Assembly: GCF_000219625.1 (NCBI RefSeq)
Contig: NC_018210.1
Span: 1,984,001 to 2,048,000, forward strand
Length of the DNA stretch: 64,000 bases
DNA from: Zymoseptoria tritici IPO323
Lineage: Eukaryota; Ascomycota; Dothideomycetes; Mycosphaerellales; Mycosphaerellaceae
Reading direction: 5' to 3'
Made by a program: the position numbers and the translations under genes. Positions 1 through 9,899 of this stretch are shown here, piece by piece. Under the pieces are notes generated by a model. That model did no database searches. It was not told the DNA's origin and worked only from the letters and a program-made list of their open reading frames with translations. Position 1 is the first letter of the stretch. The number at the start of each line of letters is the position of its first letter.

Positions 1-876
1 ATTGGGACTCCACGCCTCCTCAAGTGCTCGCTCGCGATGAGAAAGCGGGAGGAGATCATCGAAGAAGCCGTTCAGAAAGTGTTCGATCGCACTCCCATGA
101 CTCTGGACCTGTCAATCGGCCACCTCACATTCTCCATCGACAGTCAAGGAGCATCGCATTTTCTGCCTAATGATACTCATCAGAGTGACATCAAAGCACA
201 TTTTGTGAGGAGGGTCTTGCGAAACGTCTCTCCACAGACCGAGATCTCTCTTCAAACACTTGATCAGGCTACCGACCTGATGCTGGGCGACCTGACAGAG
301 CGGACGGGAGGAACACAAGAGACGCAAATCGCATCTGTGTCCATTCGACGAGATAATTCCATCGATGAAGGCTCTCGGCGGTTCTCGATACGCCGGCAGA
401 ATCCATCTAGTTTGCAGAGGAATACAATCGTGCCGTTCTCATTCCAAGCCGACCTCGAGTCATCGCCTGACAGTCCTGGGTGGTCGGAATGGCTGCTGTG
501 GGATGGCAGATACTGGATTCGTGTCTTCAGGGACAAGGTGAGTGCGGATGAAAGTATCGACGTCAGCTTCCTCACTCCTGAACGACTCGCGATCGCTCGA
601 AAGGGCTTGGATCTCCGACAGCTCACGGAGCTCAGACGACTATTCGGACACGCGAGCCGATGCGGTGCGGAATGGACGATACCGGTGCTCACTCTGCGAA
701 GGGCTGACACAGTTCTGGTGGCTGCACTTCCCACACTCGGATGGCAACATCCTAAGCTCACAGACGAGACCTTCGCCACGGGAAGCTTCACATGCGACAT
801 TTCGTACAGAGAAGTTGCTTTTGAAGAGACAGAGACACATCAAATCGTTTCGGACGTTAATCAACTAACTTCATGA
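1..876 (+). CDS. Probable tRNA(Ile)-lysidine synthase (TilS-like), C-terminal part, 5' end outside window
   Basis: The frame is open from base 1, with twelve sense codons before the ATG at 37, and ends at a stop at 874-876, so the gene probably begins upstream of the window. At least 279 residues are visible. No PP-loop ATPase motif is present in this part. The segment WLLWDGRYWIRV (residues about 151-162) and the later IPVLTLRR...LPTLGW stretch recall the C-terminal region of fungal TilS-type proteins, which ligate lysine to C34 of AUA-reading tRNA(Ile) and are expected in mitochondria in fungi. This assignment rests on remembered family texture rather than on a catalytic motif, so it is tentative. 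An alternative is an unknown fungal protein. The next gene is convergent and ends 97 bases away. Confidence 0.5.
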   Translation: MGTPRLLKCSLAMRKREEIIEEAVQKVFDRTPMTLDLSIGHLTFSIDSQGASHFLPNDTHQSDIKAHFVRRVLRNVSPQTEISLQTLDQATDLMLGDLTERTGGTQETQIASVSIRRDNSIDEGSRRFSIRRQNPSSLQRNTIVPFSFQADLESSPDSPGWSEWLLWDGRYWIRVFRDKVSADESIDVSFLTPERLAIARKGLDLRQLTELRRLFGHASRCGAEWTIPVLTLRRADTVLVAALPTLGWQHPKLTDETFATGSFTCDISYREVAFEETETHQIVSDVNQLTS

Positions 877-973
877 GGATCTTGACTCTCCAATGGTCAG
901 GCGGACTCGCAAGGACACCGTCAGACTCGGACCAAGATCTCGGACCTCAGTTCCTTTCCACCTCTTTGCCTCT

Positions 974-2433
974 CTAGGCAGGAATATCCTTCTGCGCGTA
1001 TGGCATGATTGGAGGCTCGTCCGCAACCTTGGGCTGGTACGCAATAATGGCCAAAGCCGCGATCGGAAGCTGAGCGTATGTGTTGAAGATGTCAGGGAGA
1101 GTAATACCAGGAGCCGCAAACTGCGCGCAAGCCTGCTCAGCGTTGACACGAGCAAGCGAGGCAGATCCAGGGTTGGTCAAAGCATCCATGGCGAGGCTGT
1201 AGGCGAGAGAGTTGAAGAGGACGCCAGCGTGCTCGTTGTAGAAAGCGCCGCCGGGAAGGACTGGGGTGCAGACGGACTGGAGCTCGACGTTGGTGGCGCC
1301 GTTGAGGGAAGCCGAAGCGTTGGGGTCGGCTTGTGGCTGCACAATCTCGTCGAAGATGCTGTAGACGTTGGTGGTGGGGACGTATGTGGAGTCACCGCCG
1401 TTGTTGCGGAGAGTGCGGATGAAGGTGGAGTTGTAGTTTTGCTCTGGAAGAACAAGGTCAGTCAATGTGGGAAGTGAGGAAGGAGCATGTCTACTCACGA
1501 GCAATGGCTGGAGTGCATCCGGGAGTCTCGAAGCCAGGGCAGAGGAGCTTGGCGAAGACGGTGCCGTGGTAGTCGCTTGAGATGCCGATCTTGTCGTTGA
1601 CCTTGTCACGGTTGGAGTACCAGTACTTCAACGCCCACTGCCCGGAGACGGAACCAGCGGACCAGGAGAGAGTCGAGACCTGGACACTCATTAGCAGGTC
1701 ACAGCTTCATCCGGGATGACATGGAACTCACCTTGCGGTTGCCAGAAATGCCCGAGATGTAGTTGACGGCATACGCAACGTACTCTGCCGCAATCTGGAT
1801 ATCACCCAAGACATCATTGGGGATGTTGACGTATACTGGATCAGCAATGGGGCTGTTGGTGAACAGCTTGCCCATATTCGAGGCGAAACTTGGACCCGAG
1901 CGAACACCAGTTCCAGGCAAGAAGAGCAGTGGCTGCTTGCGGCCGTAGGTGAAGCCTGGAGGAATGTAGATGGCGGCGCGGAGCTTGGACTCGCTCACGC
2001 TGTAGGGAGCATCACGAGGGTCCGCCTTGGGGTAGACTGGGGGGAAAGGTTGGCGGAGGTTGATGTTGTTGGAGCTGCCGGTGAAGAGGTAGGCGTTGAT
2101 GATGTTGATGTACGTGCCGCCGGCGAAACCTCCGAGAAGGATCTCCGCGCCGGACTTGAAGATGTCGCCGGGGTTGGCATCGGTGATGGTCTTTACGCCT
2201 GCGACGGCCTCCTGCATGGAGCTGGGGCTGGACTGAGGCACGATGCGCTCGTAGATGGCTCTGGCTTGGGCCTCATCCGTGGGGTTGCCATTATTGCGGA
2301 AGCTCGTGATGACCGAGGTGAGCTGCTCGAGGCTTGTGATGGCATCGGCGCGAGCGGCCAAGTCTGGAGTGGGAGATGCAACAGCGGCAGCGGCCAAGTA
2401 GGCGCCCAAGATGGCGCGGAGGTTGAAGTGCAT
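974..2433 (-). CDS. Secreted lipase of the Candida antarctica lipase B (CalB) type
   Basis: Three exons (2433-1732, 1679-1499, 1443-974) give 450 residues. The introns are 52 and 55 bp with GTGAGT donors and CAG acceptors, and all phases close. Residues 1-19 form a signal peptide (MHFNLRAILGAYLAAAAVAS) followed by PTPDLAAR. The oxyanion-type segment FLPGTGVRSGPSF matches the PGTGTTG region of CalB. The nucleophile elbow is LSWSAG with Ser241 (CalB has TWSQG). Asp326 in FDEIVQPQ and His366 in NEHAG complete the catalytic triad. Such enzymes hydrolyse or transfer esters outside the cell. The mature chain is longer than CalB (about 317 aa) because of an N-terminal pro-like region of roughly 130 residues. 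A TATA box lies 84-89 bases upstream of the ATG. Family is clear; the natural substrate is unknown. Confidence 0.88.
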
Positions 2434-2516
2434 GGTTGGAGATTCGCGCGGGTGGAAGATGGAAGGAGGCGGTCGAGGGCGTTGGTCTCTGAATATGCCG
2501 ACCGAGGACGGCAGAC

Positions 2517-2522
2517 TTTATA
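2517..2522 (-). promoter_or_regulatory. TATA box of the lipase gene
   Basis: On the minus strand the sequence reads GTTTATAAAG, with TATAAA at 2522-2517, about 85-90 bases upstream of the lipase ATG at 2433. A clear TATA box suits an inducible secreted enzyme. No functional evidence is available. Confidence 0.55.
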
Positions 2523-4067
2523 AACGATTCTTTGTAGTTGTTTAGCAGCCGATCTCTTGATCAGCCACATACGCTAAGTATAGCAAGTCATCCTAGCATG
2601 GCTGAAAGTACCGACTTCCAATAAATCCAAAGTCGTTCGGTCGGGTCGCAGCAACAGCCGGGGGAGAAGCTTGTAAATTCGGAATTAGTCCACGGCGTAC
2701 TGCTAAAGTGATCGAACCCGCACACCGCAACGAATGAAAACTGTCTTGTCAGTTGGTTGACTCTGGACCGAGGCATGTTGGCGGGATAGTGCGGTGATCG
2801 GCGTGGAGAAGGACCAACAAGGTTGACATGGCTTCAACACCAAGCCTTTTGCAAAGTTGCATTCTGCAGATCGAATGACCTCGTCTTTGATGCAATTGTC
2901 ATGATGGGCTTGGCTGTCGTTCTCTGGTCTCTGTCATCTTTCACCTCCATCTGTCATGCCTGGGGGCTTCAAGTTGGACCACGGCTTGCATGTGACAAAG
3001 TGCAGCCATCCGCAAGACTCCGAGTCGTGCACATATCTGCCATGTGTTTACGATCAAACATGCCATGCGTCCTCCGCGATCTCCAACACAACATATGGCA
3101 TGAGGTTTATAGAGAGGAGTCTCCACCGTCGATCTCAACTCCAGTCACAAATTCACTCATTGAGGATAGCGCTCAATCGGGAAGGAGGACGTTCGAGATT
3201 CGAACTGTTCAAACTCTCTCCGCAATAATGTGTGTTACCCCACACGGAGGATCGACATGAGAGATGTTGCTTTTCTGGGCGCCACCGAGGTCCCGAAAAG
3301 AGCTCATTGACAGAGCCTTACTTCATGATCACACTGCGGGTTCAAAGCTCGAGAGGTGGTCTGGTCTGTCGCCAAAAGGAATTAATGCTTCCCGGTCGAT
3401 CTTTTACGGCGAAGTTTGTCCTGCGAACAGGAGTCGATTCGTTTGATAGAACGAACATGTGGGGTGTGCTTCGGCCATCGTGTTTCATCAAGATTCGAGG
3501 AACGCATCCTCACGGCTTGATCCGGGGAGGTGTAAGGAGGAGGCGTTAGTGTTGGAGGGTGCCGAGCACAGTCTATTCAACGCCTTGTGAACCAAGGCTG
3601 GCCGTATGCCGTTCGACCAGGCACGGTCCTGTCCTTGTGTGCCGCTAGCTGCACCAAAGTTTCGAGATGTGATGGGCGTGAGCTGGGCGCATCTGGTTCG
3701 TTCGCACCGGAGATGCAGTGGCTAGGACTGTCGGTGAGTCGATCGTACAGCGTTCAAACTTGATCGGTGGCAGAAGTCGCTTGCTTCTTGCTTGGAAAGT
3801 CTTGAAGATCCTGGATCTATCGATCTATAGACTGCGGCATTATCTTATCAATCAGCAGATCAGGACGACGAGTGTAGATCAGGAGATGGACTGGAGGGTA
3901 CCGGACTCGACTGTGGTGCTAGCAGTGATGTAATTGCGAACGAAGCTGTCCTGTAACCTCGTAACTTTTACTCAATCACCTCCACGAGCTTCGCGTTCCA
4001 TTTGCTCTACGTCCTGTATTCCATTTGGACGTCTTAAAGTTAGACACATCTCACCGTGCCCTCTCGA
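2523..4067. other. Intergenic region without a recognisable gene
   Basis: About 1.5 kb separates the lipase promoter from the 3' end of the MFS transporter. Small open frames occur (for example 2823-3260 and 3232-3549), but none has recognisable motifs, spliced continuations or a convincing start. I see no tRNA, repeat array or transposon relic. Confidence 0.5.
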
Positions 4068-6110
4068 TCAAAACACCCGTCCCTTAACCTGCTTCCTCTC
4101 CCTCGCATCAATTCCCCGCCACATCATCACAGCCGGGAATCCCAGCACCGTGATCGCCGTCGCCGTAATAAGCATATACCTCTGCGCATTCCCATACGCA
4201 ATCTGAATCGCAACTCTCGTCGGATCGCCAACAGGATAACTGAGCTGAGTCTCCAGACTAGCCCCAATGGCCGTCGCGTTGGCCAACGTCTCTGCTGGGA
4301 GGTGCTTGGCGAGATCGGCGTAGAAGGTTCCCGTCCAGACGGCGCTGGCGATGGTGTTGCCGATGGCTCCGCCGATGGCGTTGAAGACGGCGAGGAGGGC
4401 GAGTACGATGGCGATGTATTGGTGGGTCGTGGCGGCCATGGCGATGACTTGCTGGCCGATGACGAGGGTGCCGCCGCCGAAGGCGATGAAGATTTGGCAC
4501 TGGGTGGGAAGTGTCAGCGGTGGTCTGAGCATCAGGGTTGAGATGGGAGATGTTTACCATGACAATGTATCCAATGTTAACCTCCGGCTGACGAAAGACG
4601 ATCATTAACGCGACACCCAGCAGCGTCATGGGCATGCCGAAGAAGAGACACTGCCACTTTGAGTCGCCGTAGTACCGCACGATCAAGCCCGCGACGAAAG
4701 ACCACGAACAAGATCCCATGCTGTAGATATTCTGAACGTAGCCCGAGCGGGCGAGGTCCAAGGCGGGCACGACTTGGAGGAAAGAGCTGAAGAAGGAGTT
4801 CCAGATGTAGAATTCTACGAAGAGAATGGCGGCGAGGAAGCAGGCTCCGAGGATGGTGCGGTCGCGGAGGAGGTGGAAGGGGATGATCTGGTGATGGTCA
4901 GCGAGGTTCGAGATACGGGATCGAAGGTTGTCGGGACGTACCTGCACTGGCGCAAACTTCCACTCGTACAGCGCAAATGCGAGGATGATGAACAGCCCGA
5001 CGATGATCATCGACAAGACAAGCGGCGACGTCCACTGTTCCCTGAGGGTAGCACCCTGATAAGAGTAAATGTTGAACGGGAGGAGGAAGATGGCAAAGCC
5101 AGCTACGAGTAGAAGCAATCCGAGAACATCAAACTCGATGGCGTAGTATTTGACGGACTGCCAGACGCTTCGTCCTGCACTTTGTGCCGGAACGAGACCC
5201 ATTCCGATCGCTTTGCGCTGATACCACAGCAACAGGAGGATGAGAGGGGTGTTGAGAACCGGATGGAGAATGGAGAAGATACCGAATGCCCATCTCCAGC
5301 CTGCGCCGTCCAGCATGGCTTGCGCAAAGAAGCCGGAGACGAAGGTCGTGATAAGGTATGGCGAGGCGATGTAGGCGAGAATCAAGCCACGGTTCTTGAG
5401 TTGGGATGTGTCGGCGAGGAGGACGCCGAGGATGTAGTTGCGACAATTGCCGCTGCGATATGGGGTCAATGCACCGGAGCAATCGCGATTCGTGATGGTG
5501 AATGCTCACCCAGTCTGACTAAACACCTCCGCAGCCGCATACATCTCCACACTATCGGTAGCAGCCATCATGATCGAGCCGACCGTCATGAGAATCACCG
5601 ACATGACCAGCCCTTCCGGCCGGCCCCATATGTCGATGATTTTTGCCATTGGCAGTCTCGCAAGGCCGGAGACAAGTGATGCGACGACTCCAGTCAGAGC
5701 TGTGAGACCATGAAGCTGGAACTCGCTGGTCACGTAGGGAGTCAAAGCCCAGCCCGTGGGACCTTCGAGGGCGTCGATGAAGTAGATGATCCAGACGCTG
5801 CGTGAAGGATCCCGTCAGTCTTTCCATCAACATATCAGAATGTAACATCAACATACAGAACATATGTGGCATAAAGCGCCCATCGTGGCCATACTTGTGC
5901 TACACCCTCCATCTTCTGAATGCCGCGCTGCATGTCCTTGTGCACAATCTCATCGTCGCGATCGCTGTCTTCCGATGCGACAGCACGGATGTCTGTCGAG
6001 TGTGCGCCATCCGAGTGGCTCTTCTCTTGCAACGACGAGATGCGTGTAGCTTCTGGGGAGTCGTTTCTTGGTCCAGCGTCCGGCTTCTTGAAACGGTGGA
6101 GGATGTCCAT
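4068..6110 (-). CDS. Siderophore-iron transporter, major facilitator superfamily (Sit1/Arn/Mir type)
   Basis: Five exons (6110-5857, 5797-5510, 5452-4942, 4887-4558, 4499-4068) give 604 residues. Introns are 54-59 bp, GT-AG, and all phases close. After a charged cytosolic N-terminus of about 80 residues come roughly 12-14 hydrophobic segments. Family features include SGLARLPMAKIIDIWGRPEG early on, the LLADTSQLKNRGL loop, and the C-terminal GGAIGNTIASAVWTGTF...QLSYPVGDPTR segment characteristic of fungal siderophore-iron transporters. The protein is expected at the plasma membrane or in endosomes, importing ferric siderophores by proton symport. A canonical iron-responsive GATA box sits in the promoter, supporting iron regulation. 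Which siderophore is carried cannot be told from the sequence. No siderophore synthetase gene is visible in the window. Confidence 0.88.
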
Positions 6111-6225
6111 GGCGATTGGACGACCGCTCTGTAGAAGATTGGAGAGTCGGAAAGATGACGAAACCGTCGACCACGGGGCAGCAGCAGTACAGCAGTAAAG
6201 AGATGTAGTCAGGAGAAATGAAAAG

Positions 6226-6243
6226 ATCTGATAAGATTGATAA
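6226..6243 (+). promoter_or_regulatory. Iron-repressor GATA box (SreA/Fep1/Urbs1-type site) plus adjacent GATA
   Basis: ATCTGATAA at 6226-6234 exactly fits the ATCWGATAA consensus known for SreA-type siderophore repressors of filamentous ascomycetes. It lies 116-124 bases upstream of the siderophore transporter ATG. A second GATAA core follows at 6239-6243, 10 bases further on. Paired GATA cores are typical of sites bound by these two-zinc-finger repressors when iron is sufficient. Function is inferred from the match and the gene it precedes. Confidence 0.7.
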
Positions 6244-7012
6244 CGATGAGGAGCTAAAAAGTACTTGTACCGGGTGAATCCTTGCCCTGGAGGGGCGTGG
6301 CGTGCGTGGGAGTGGGGTCTTGCTCCCCATGGGTGACTTGGCGAGAAGGATGAAGGTGGGCCGACAAGTTGGGAGCGAGAGGAAATCTCGTGGGAGGATT
6401 TTGGTTGCAGGAAGTTCGCTTCGAGCGTGAAGATCGACGTCCGAGTTCATCCGACTTTACAGGCTTCCTAGGCGCAATTCCTTCGATCCAGTTCGCCCGG
6501 TTCTTGGTCATATCCTGCGAGCAGAATCCAGGACTGCAAACGAAGTATTCAGCAATACCAGCATCCGCCTAAGACTTGGCGGCCCAGCAATCAGATGAAC
6601 GAGATGGTGCCGGAAGCCGGGTATTCAGGTGCTTCGACCCACAAAGCACGAGCTCCAAGCCCTGCAGCTGCTGCAGAAGTCGCGACTGTGACGAATCCTG
6701 ACATATCGGCGAACAGCACAGGGCTTGAGCAGAAATTCGAGCAGATCGGACGTCGCAGGAGGCACCTTGGGATCGTCTCCGATGGCGGCAGCGCTTGTCG
6801 AGATGAATCCTTTGGCGATAAATGCAGGTCTCCTTGGCTTGAACGATGATGCCGACCAGGCTCAGCGAGTATGTCGCTACAATGTCGCTCGGCGGGTTGG
6901 AATAATCTGCTTCCACATCAACAAGAGATCCACATCGTCTATATACCCGACTGTACAGAGTGTATCCCTATATCCTCATTCAAATCGTCAGTCATCTGGT
7001 GTATAAATCATC
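6244..7012. other. Intergenic region, remainder of the transporter promoter
   Basis: About 770 bases lie between the GATA box and the 3' end of the GNAT gene. Short frames on both strands show no recognisable protein features. It presumably holds distal promoter and the GNAT 3' UTR. Confidence 0.45.
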
Positions 7013-8402
7013 TCACTTCCTCTTCCCTCGTCCCGGACTGGACTGCATCAAATTCTCCAGCAGTTCCCTCGCATTGCGATCTTGCCGGTCAAAGTAACCA
7101 TTATAGAAAGCCGGGAGGACACGTCTCGAATCTGTTGCGCAACATACTCGTCAGCAAATAAATCCCTCCACCAACAGCACAAGACCACAGTGAACTTACT
7201 AGCATGGTCCTCCGCAAACTCCAACCCCTCCGCCCCCTTCCTCTTCGCCTCCGCCACCGCCTCCTCCAACAACGCACTCCCCACCCCTTTCCCGCGATAC
7301 TTCAACCTCACCGTCCACGCCCTGATCAGTCCCCTCCAAGCCTTCTTCCTCTTCTGCCGACTCTCACCACTCACCCACTCAATGACAACCGCAGCAATGA
7401 CCTCCTCTCCAAATTTCGTGACCAACACATCGCTATCCCCGACCCAATCCCAATTAATCTCCTCCGCTGCGAAAAGATATCCCTGCGTCGCGAACCGAGC
7501 ACCCGCCATACCGGCCATGATGAGTCCGATGACCGTCATGCCGAGGATGTAGTAGTCGTGATGATACCTCCTCCACACGTACCTCCCGGCGAAGGAGAGG
7601 ATGGCGATCATCACCGCGAGGTTTGCCGGGTTGTAGAGTAATGTTTGATTCGCGAGTTGTCGTTGTTGCGCCACGCTGTCCGCGACGAGTTTCAGTCCTT
7701 CTGTTCGCTCGGCGTCGTCGGTTGTGAGGTAGGAGGTCAGTTCGGGGACGCCGTCGAGAGGGTCGTGAGGAGGGTGATGGTGGTCATCGTGGTCGTCGGA
7801 GGTGGGGTCGTGGTCGTCCATTGAGAGGGCGGGGAAGGAGAGCGGTGATGGCGGTGGGAGCGAGGTGGTGGAGCCGCGCATGGACGGGGGAGTGGAGAGC
7901 GGGCTTGGTGGTGGGGAGGCGTGGAGTCGGAGATTGGTTCGGAGGGAAGCGAAGAATGCTGTGGAGGGAGAGGGCGTGCATTAGTTGATGTGGACTTGTA
8001 TGAGATAGAGTGGATTCAGAAAGCCATGTCATGCATGCTCCCGCCGTGCATCATTCCGGAACTGATCTTCAACGAGGATATCTCACACATACCAGCAGAA
8101 GTCTTGAACGCGGGAATAGTTCTAGCCTTGCTCACAGGTGTCCGTGCATGCTGCTCTTGAAGTCGCTGTCGCTGGAGTTGCACCCTCGTAGGTTCAGGCG
8201 TCGGCGCAATCTTCAGCGGAGTGGTAAAGCTGAGCGAAGTCGTAACAGGAATGGACGACGAGAGTTGCTGAAAGACGGACGAAGAGGTCGTCGTCGAAGA
8301 AGAAGAGGTGTTGCGGGAGTGAGCGGAATTGGCCAGACCGACGTCGAGATCGAAATATGGCTTGGAGTGGAGGCGGGTGTGGGTGTGGGTGTGGCCTCGC
8401 AT
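7013..8402 (-). CDS. GNAT-family acetyltransferase with membrane-spanning N-terminal region
   Basis: Three exons (8402-8093, 7958-7200, 7131-7013) give 395 residues; introns are 134 and 68 bp with GTATGT and GTAAGT donors, and phases close. Residues 1-200 are low complexity, rich in Ser, Thr, Pro, His and Asp. Two hydrophobic segments follow (about 215-232 and 240-256). The GNAT fold comes next: the acetyl-CoA-binding motif A is VRLKYRGKGVGSALLEEA (about 320-337, with R-G-K-G-V-G), and the C-terminal EDHANSRRVLPAFY segment (completed across the last intron) resembles the motif B region of fungal GNATs. The acceptor substrate is unknown. The arrangement suggests a membrane-tethered enzyme with its catalytic domain after the second segment. 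Confidence 0.78.
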
Positions 8403-9899
8403 CCTGGCCGCCCGTGGGATGGGGGGTGTCTCGGTCGTATATATATTTGAGATTTGAAGGTGAATGGCACTAATATTGATGAGGCGCGCTGCGCTGTGTC
8501 TCTCTTTCCACTCGAGGCAAGCGGCCGGAATCGGTGCGACGATTATTTAGCTTTGGGACCGCCAACGACGTCGCATGGCGGATTTGTTTGGTCTCTCCAG
8601 AGGGCAGAAGGCGAGGCGAGTCCAGAGCAAGAGCGAGAGAATTACAAGCAGCCGAATGGAATGGGAGAATGGGCGACAACGTGCGGATTTGACTGGCGAA
8701 GAAGAGAAGAAGGAGAAGACGTTAAGCGGAGGATTCCCTCGGGCGGCGACGGGCAGAGAAAGAAGCAGTGGAAGCGGTTCTAGAACATCGCCTCTGAAAA
8801 GGTTGTTCAGGTGGCTGTTGCGTCGTTGAGAGTCTCAGCGGAATCGATTTTGATCGTTGGTCCAGATCGAACTCTAGCCATATAGAAGAATGCTCTCAAG
8901 AGGAGGGACGACAGCGATACAACAAGCTGACCGAAAAGCTCCATCGCTATCAGCACGACTTATCTATCTTCTCTGCTTACACCCAAAGTACCTACCTTAC
9001 CTACCTGCACAGCCCTCATCAGAAGAGAGAGAGAAGCTCTGCCAATCCCTTCATTCCACGCCGCCTTATCGCGTACTCTTCCCTTCTGCACGATTGGCAT
9101 ACATGTACTGTACTTCGTATGCGCCCGGGAACAAGCAAAACCTTGTAGCCGACCTTGACCCAAGCCAGTCAATAATGATCCCGGCAGCACATCAGCGTCA
9201 ATCATTCGGCAGTGAAGTGTAGGGGTGCGTATGCCGGTGACGTTGCCCTTCATGGAGGGGTCTGTCTCGTCAAGACCTTCTTCTTGATTGCTTCTTACTC
9301 GAAGTGACTTTTCTGATGAAACCGTTCCTCGTCGTCGTTAGCCGCTCAATGAAGAGCATGATTCATCACGCACGTCGTGGCTTGTTCTTCAAGCTACCTT
9401 AGTCAACAGCTTCAACAAGTAGCACCAAGCCTTGCGGCGAAGCAGCTATAGCTAAGATGTCAGCAAGCCTTATCGCGTTCTTCTGATCATGTGCGTTTCA
9501 CGAGAAGAGGAAGACGTCGGAGGCATGCTGACAGACTTCACGGCGAAGCAGCTATAGCTAAGATGTCAGCAAGCTGCTGAGCCTTATCGCGGTCTTCCGA
9601 TCATGTGCCTCTCAGAGCATGGTTCGAGGTGATAAGGCGGACGTTGGAGGCATATTGGAAGACCTCTCGGTAAACATATGCGAGACGTTCAAACGTCACC
9701 TCGCTGCTTTTTGCATTCATGGCTGGGACGGTATGATCTGCTCTGCTCTGCTCTCTGCTCTGCCATGTAAAGGGTGCTTCAATGCTCCCAGTGACGACCT
9801 CAATCCGACAGCATTTTATCTTCGAGGAGAGCGCTTATGCCCTTCCTCCACCCATCTTTCAAATTACACTCCCGTGCCCACCGCGCACGAGAATTGGTT
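8403..9899. other. Intergenic region with an imperfect tandem duplication
   Basis: About 1.5 kb between the GNAT start and the kinase stop. No convincing gene is seen; the 169-codon frame at 9619-10128 overlaps the kinase antisense and has no recognisable content. An imperfect duplication at 9435-9654 is listed separately. Confidence 0.45.
9435..9654. repeat. Imperfect tandem duplication, unit about 106-114 bp
   Basis: Copy 1 (9435-9540) and copy 2 (9541-9654) begin with the same 34 bases and then share TTATCGCG, GATCATGTGC and GGAGGCAT blocks in the same order. Copy 2 carries an extra 8-9 bases after the identical run and scattered substitutions. Each copy contains the palindrome AGCTATAGCT. 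It lies just beyond the 3' end of the kinase gene. Confidence 0.8.

Noticed and set aside
4258..5469. 403-codon minus frame through the MFS gene
   Set aside because: It reads through an in-frame intron (VRPDNLRSRISNLADHHQ) and switches to out-of-frame sequence at the 3' end; the spliced model is superior.
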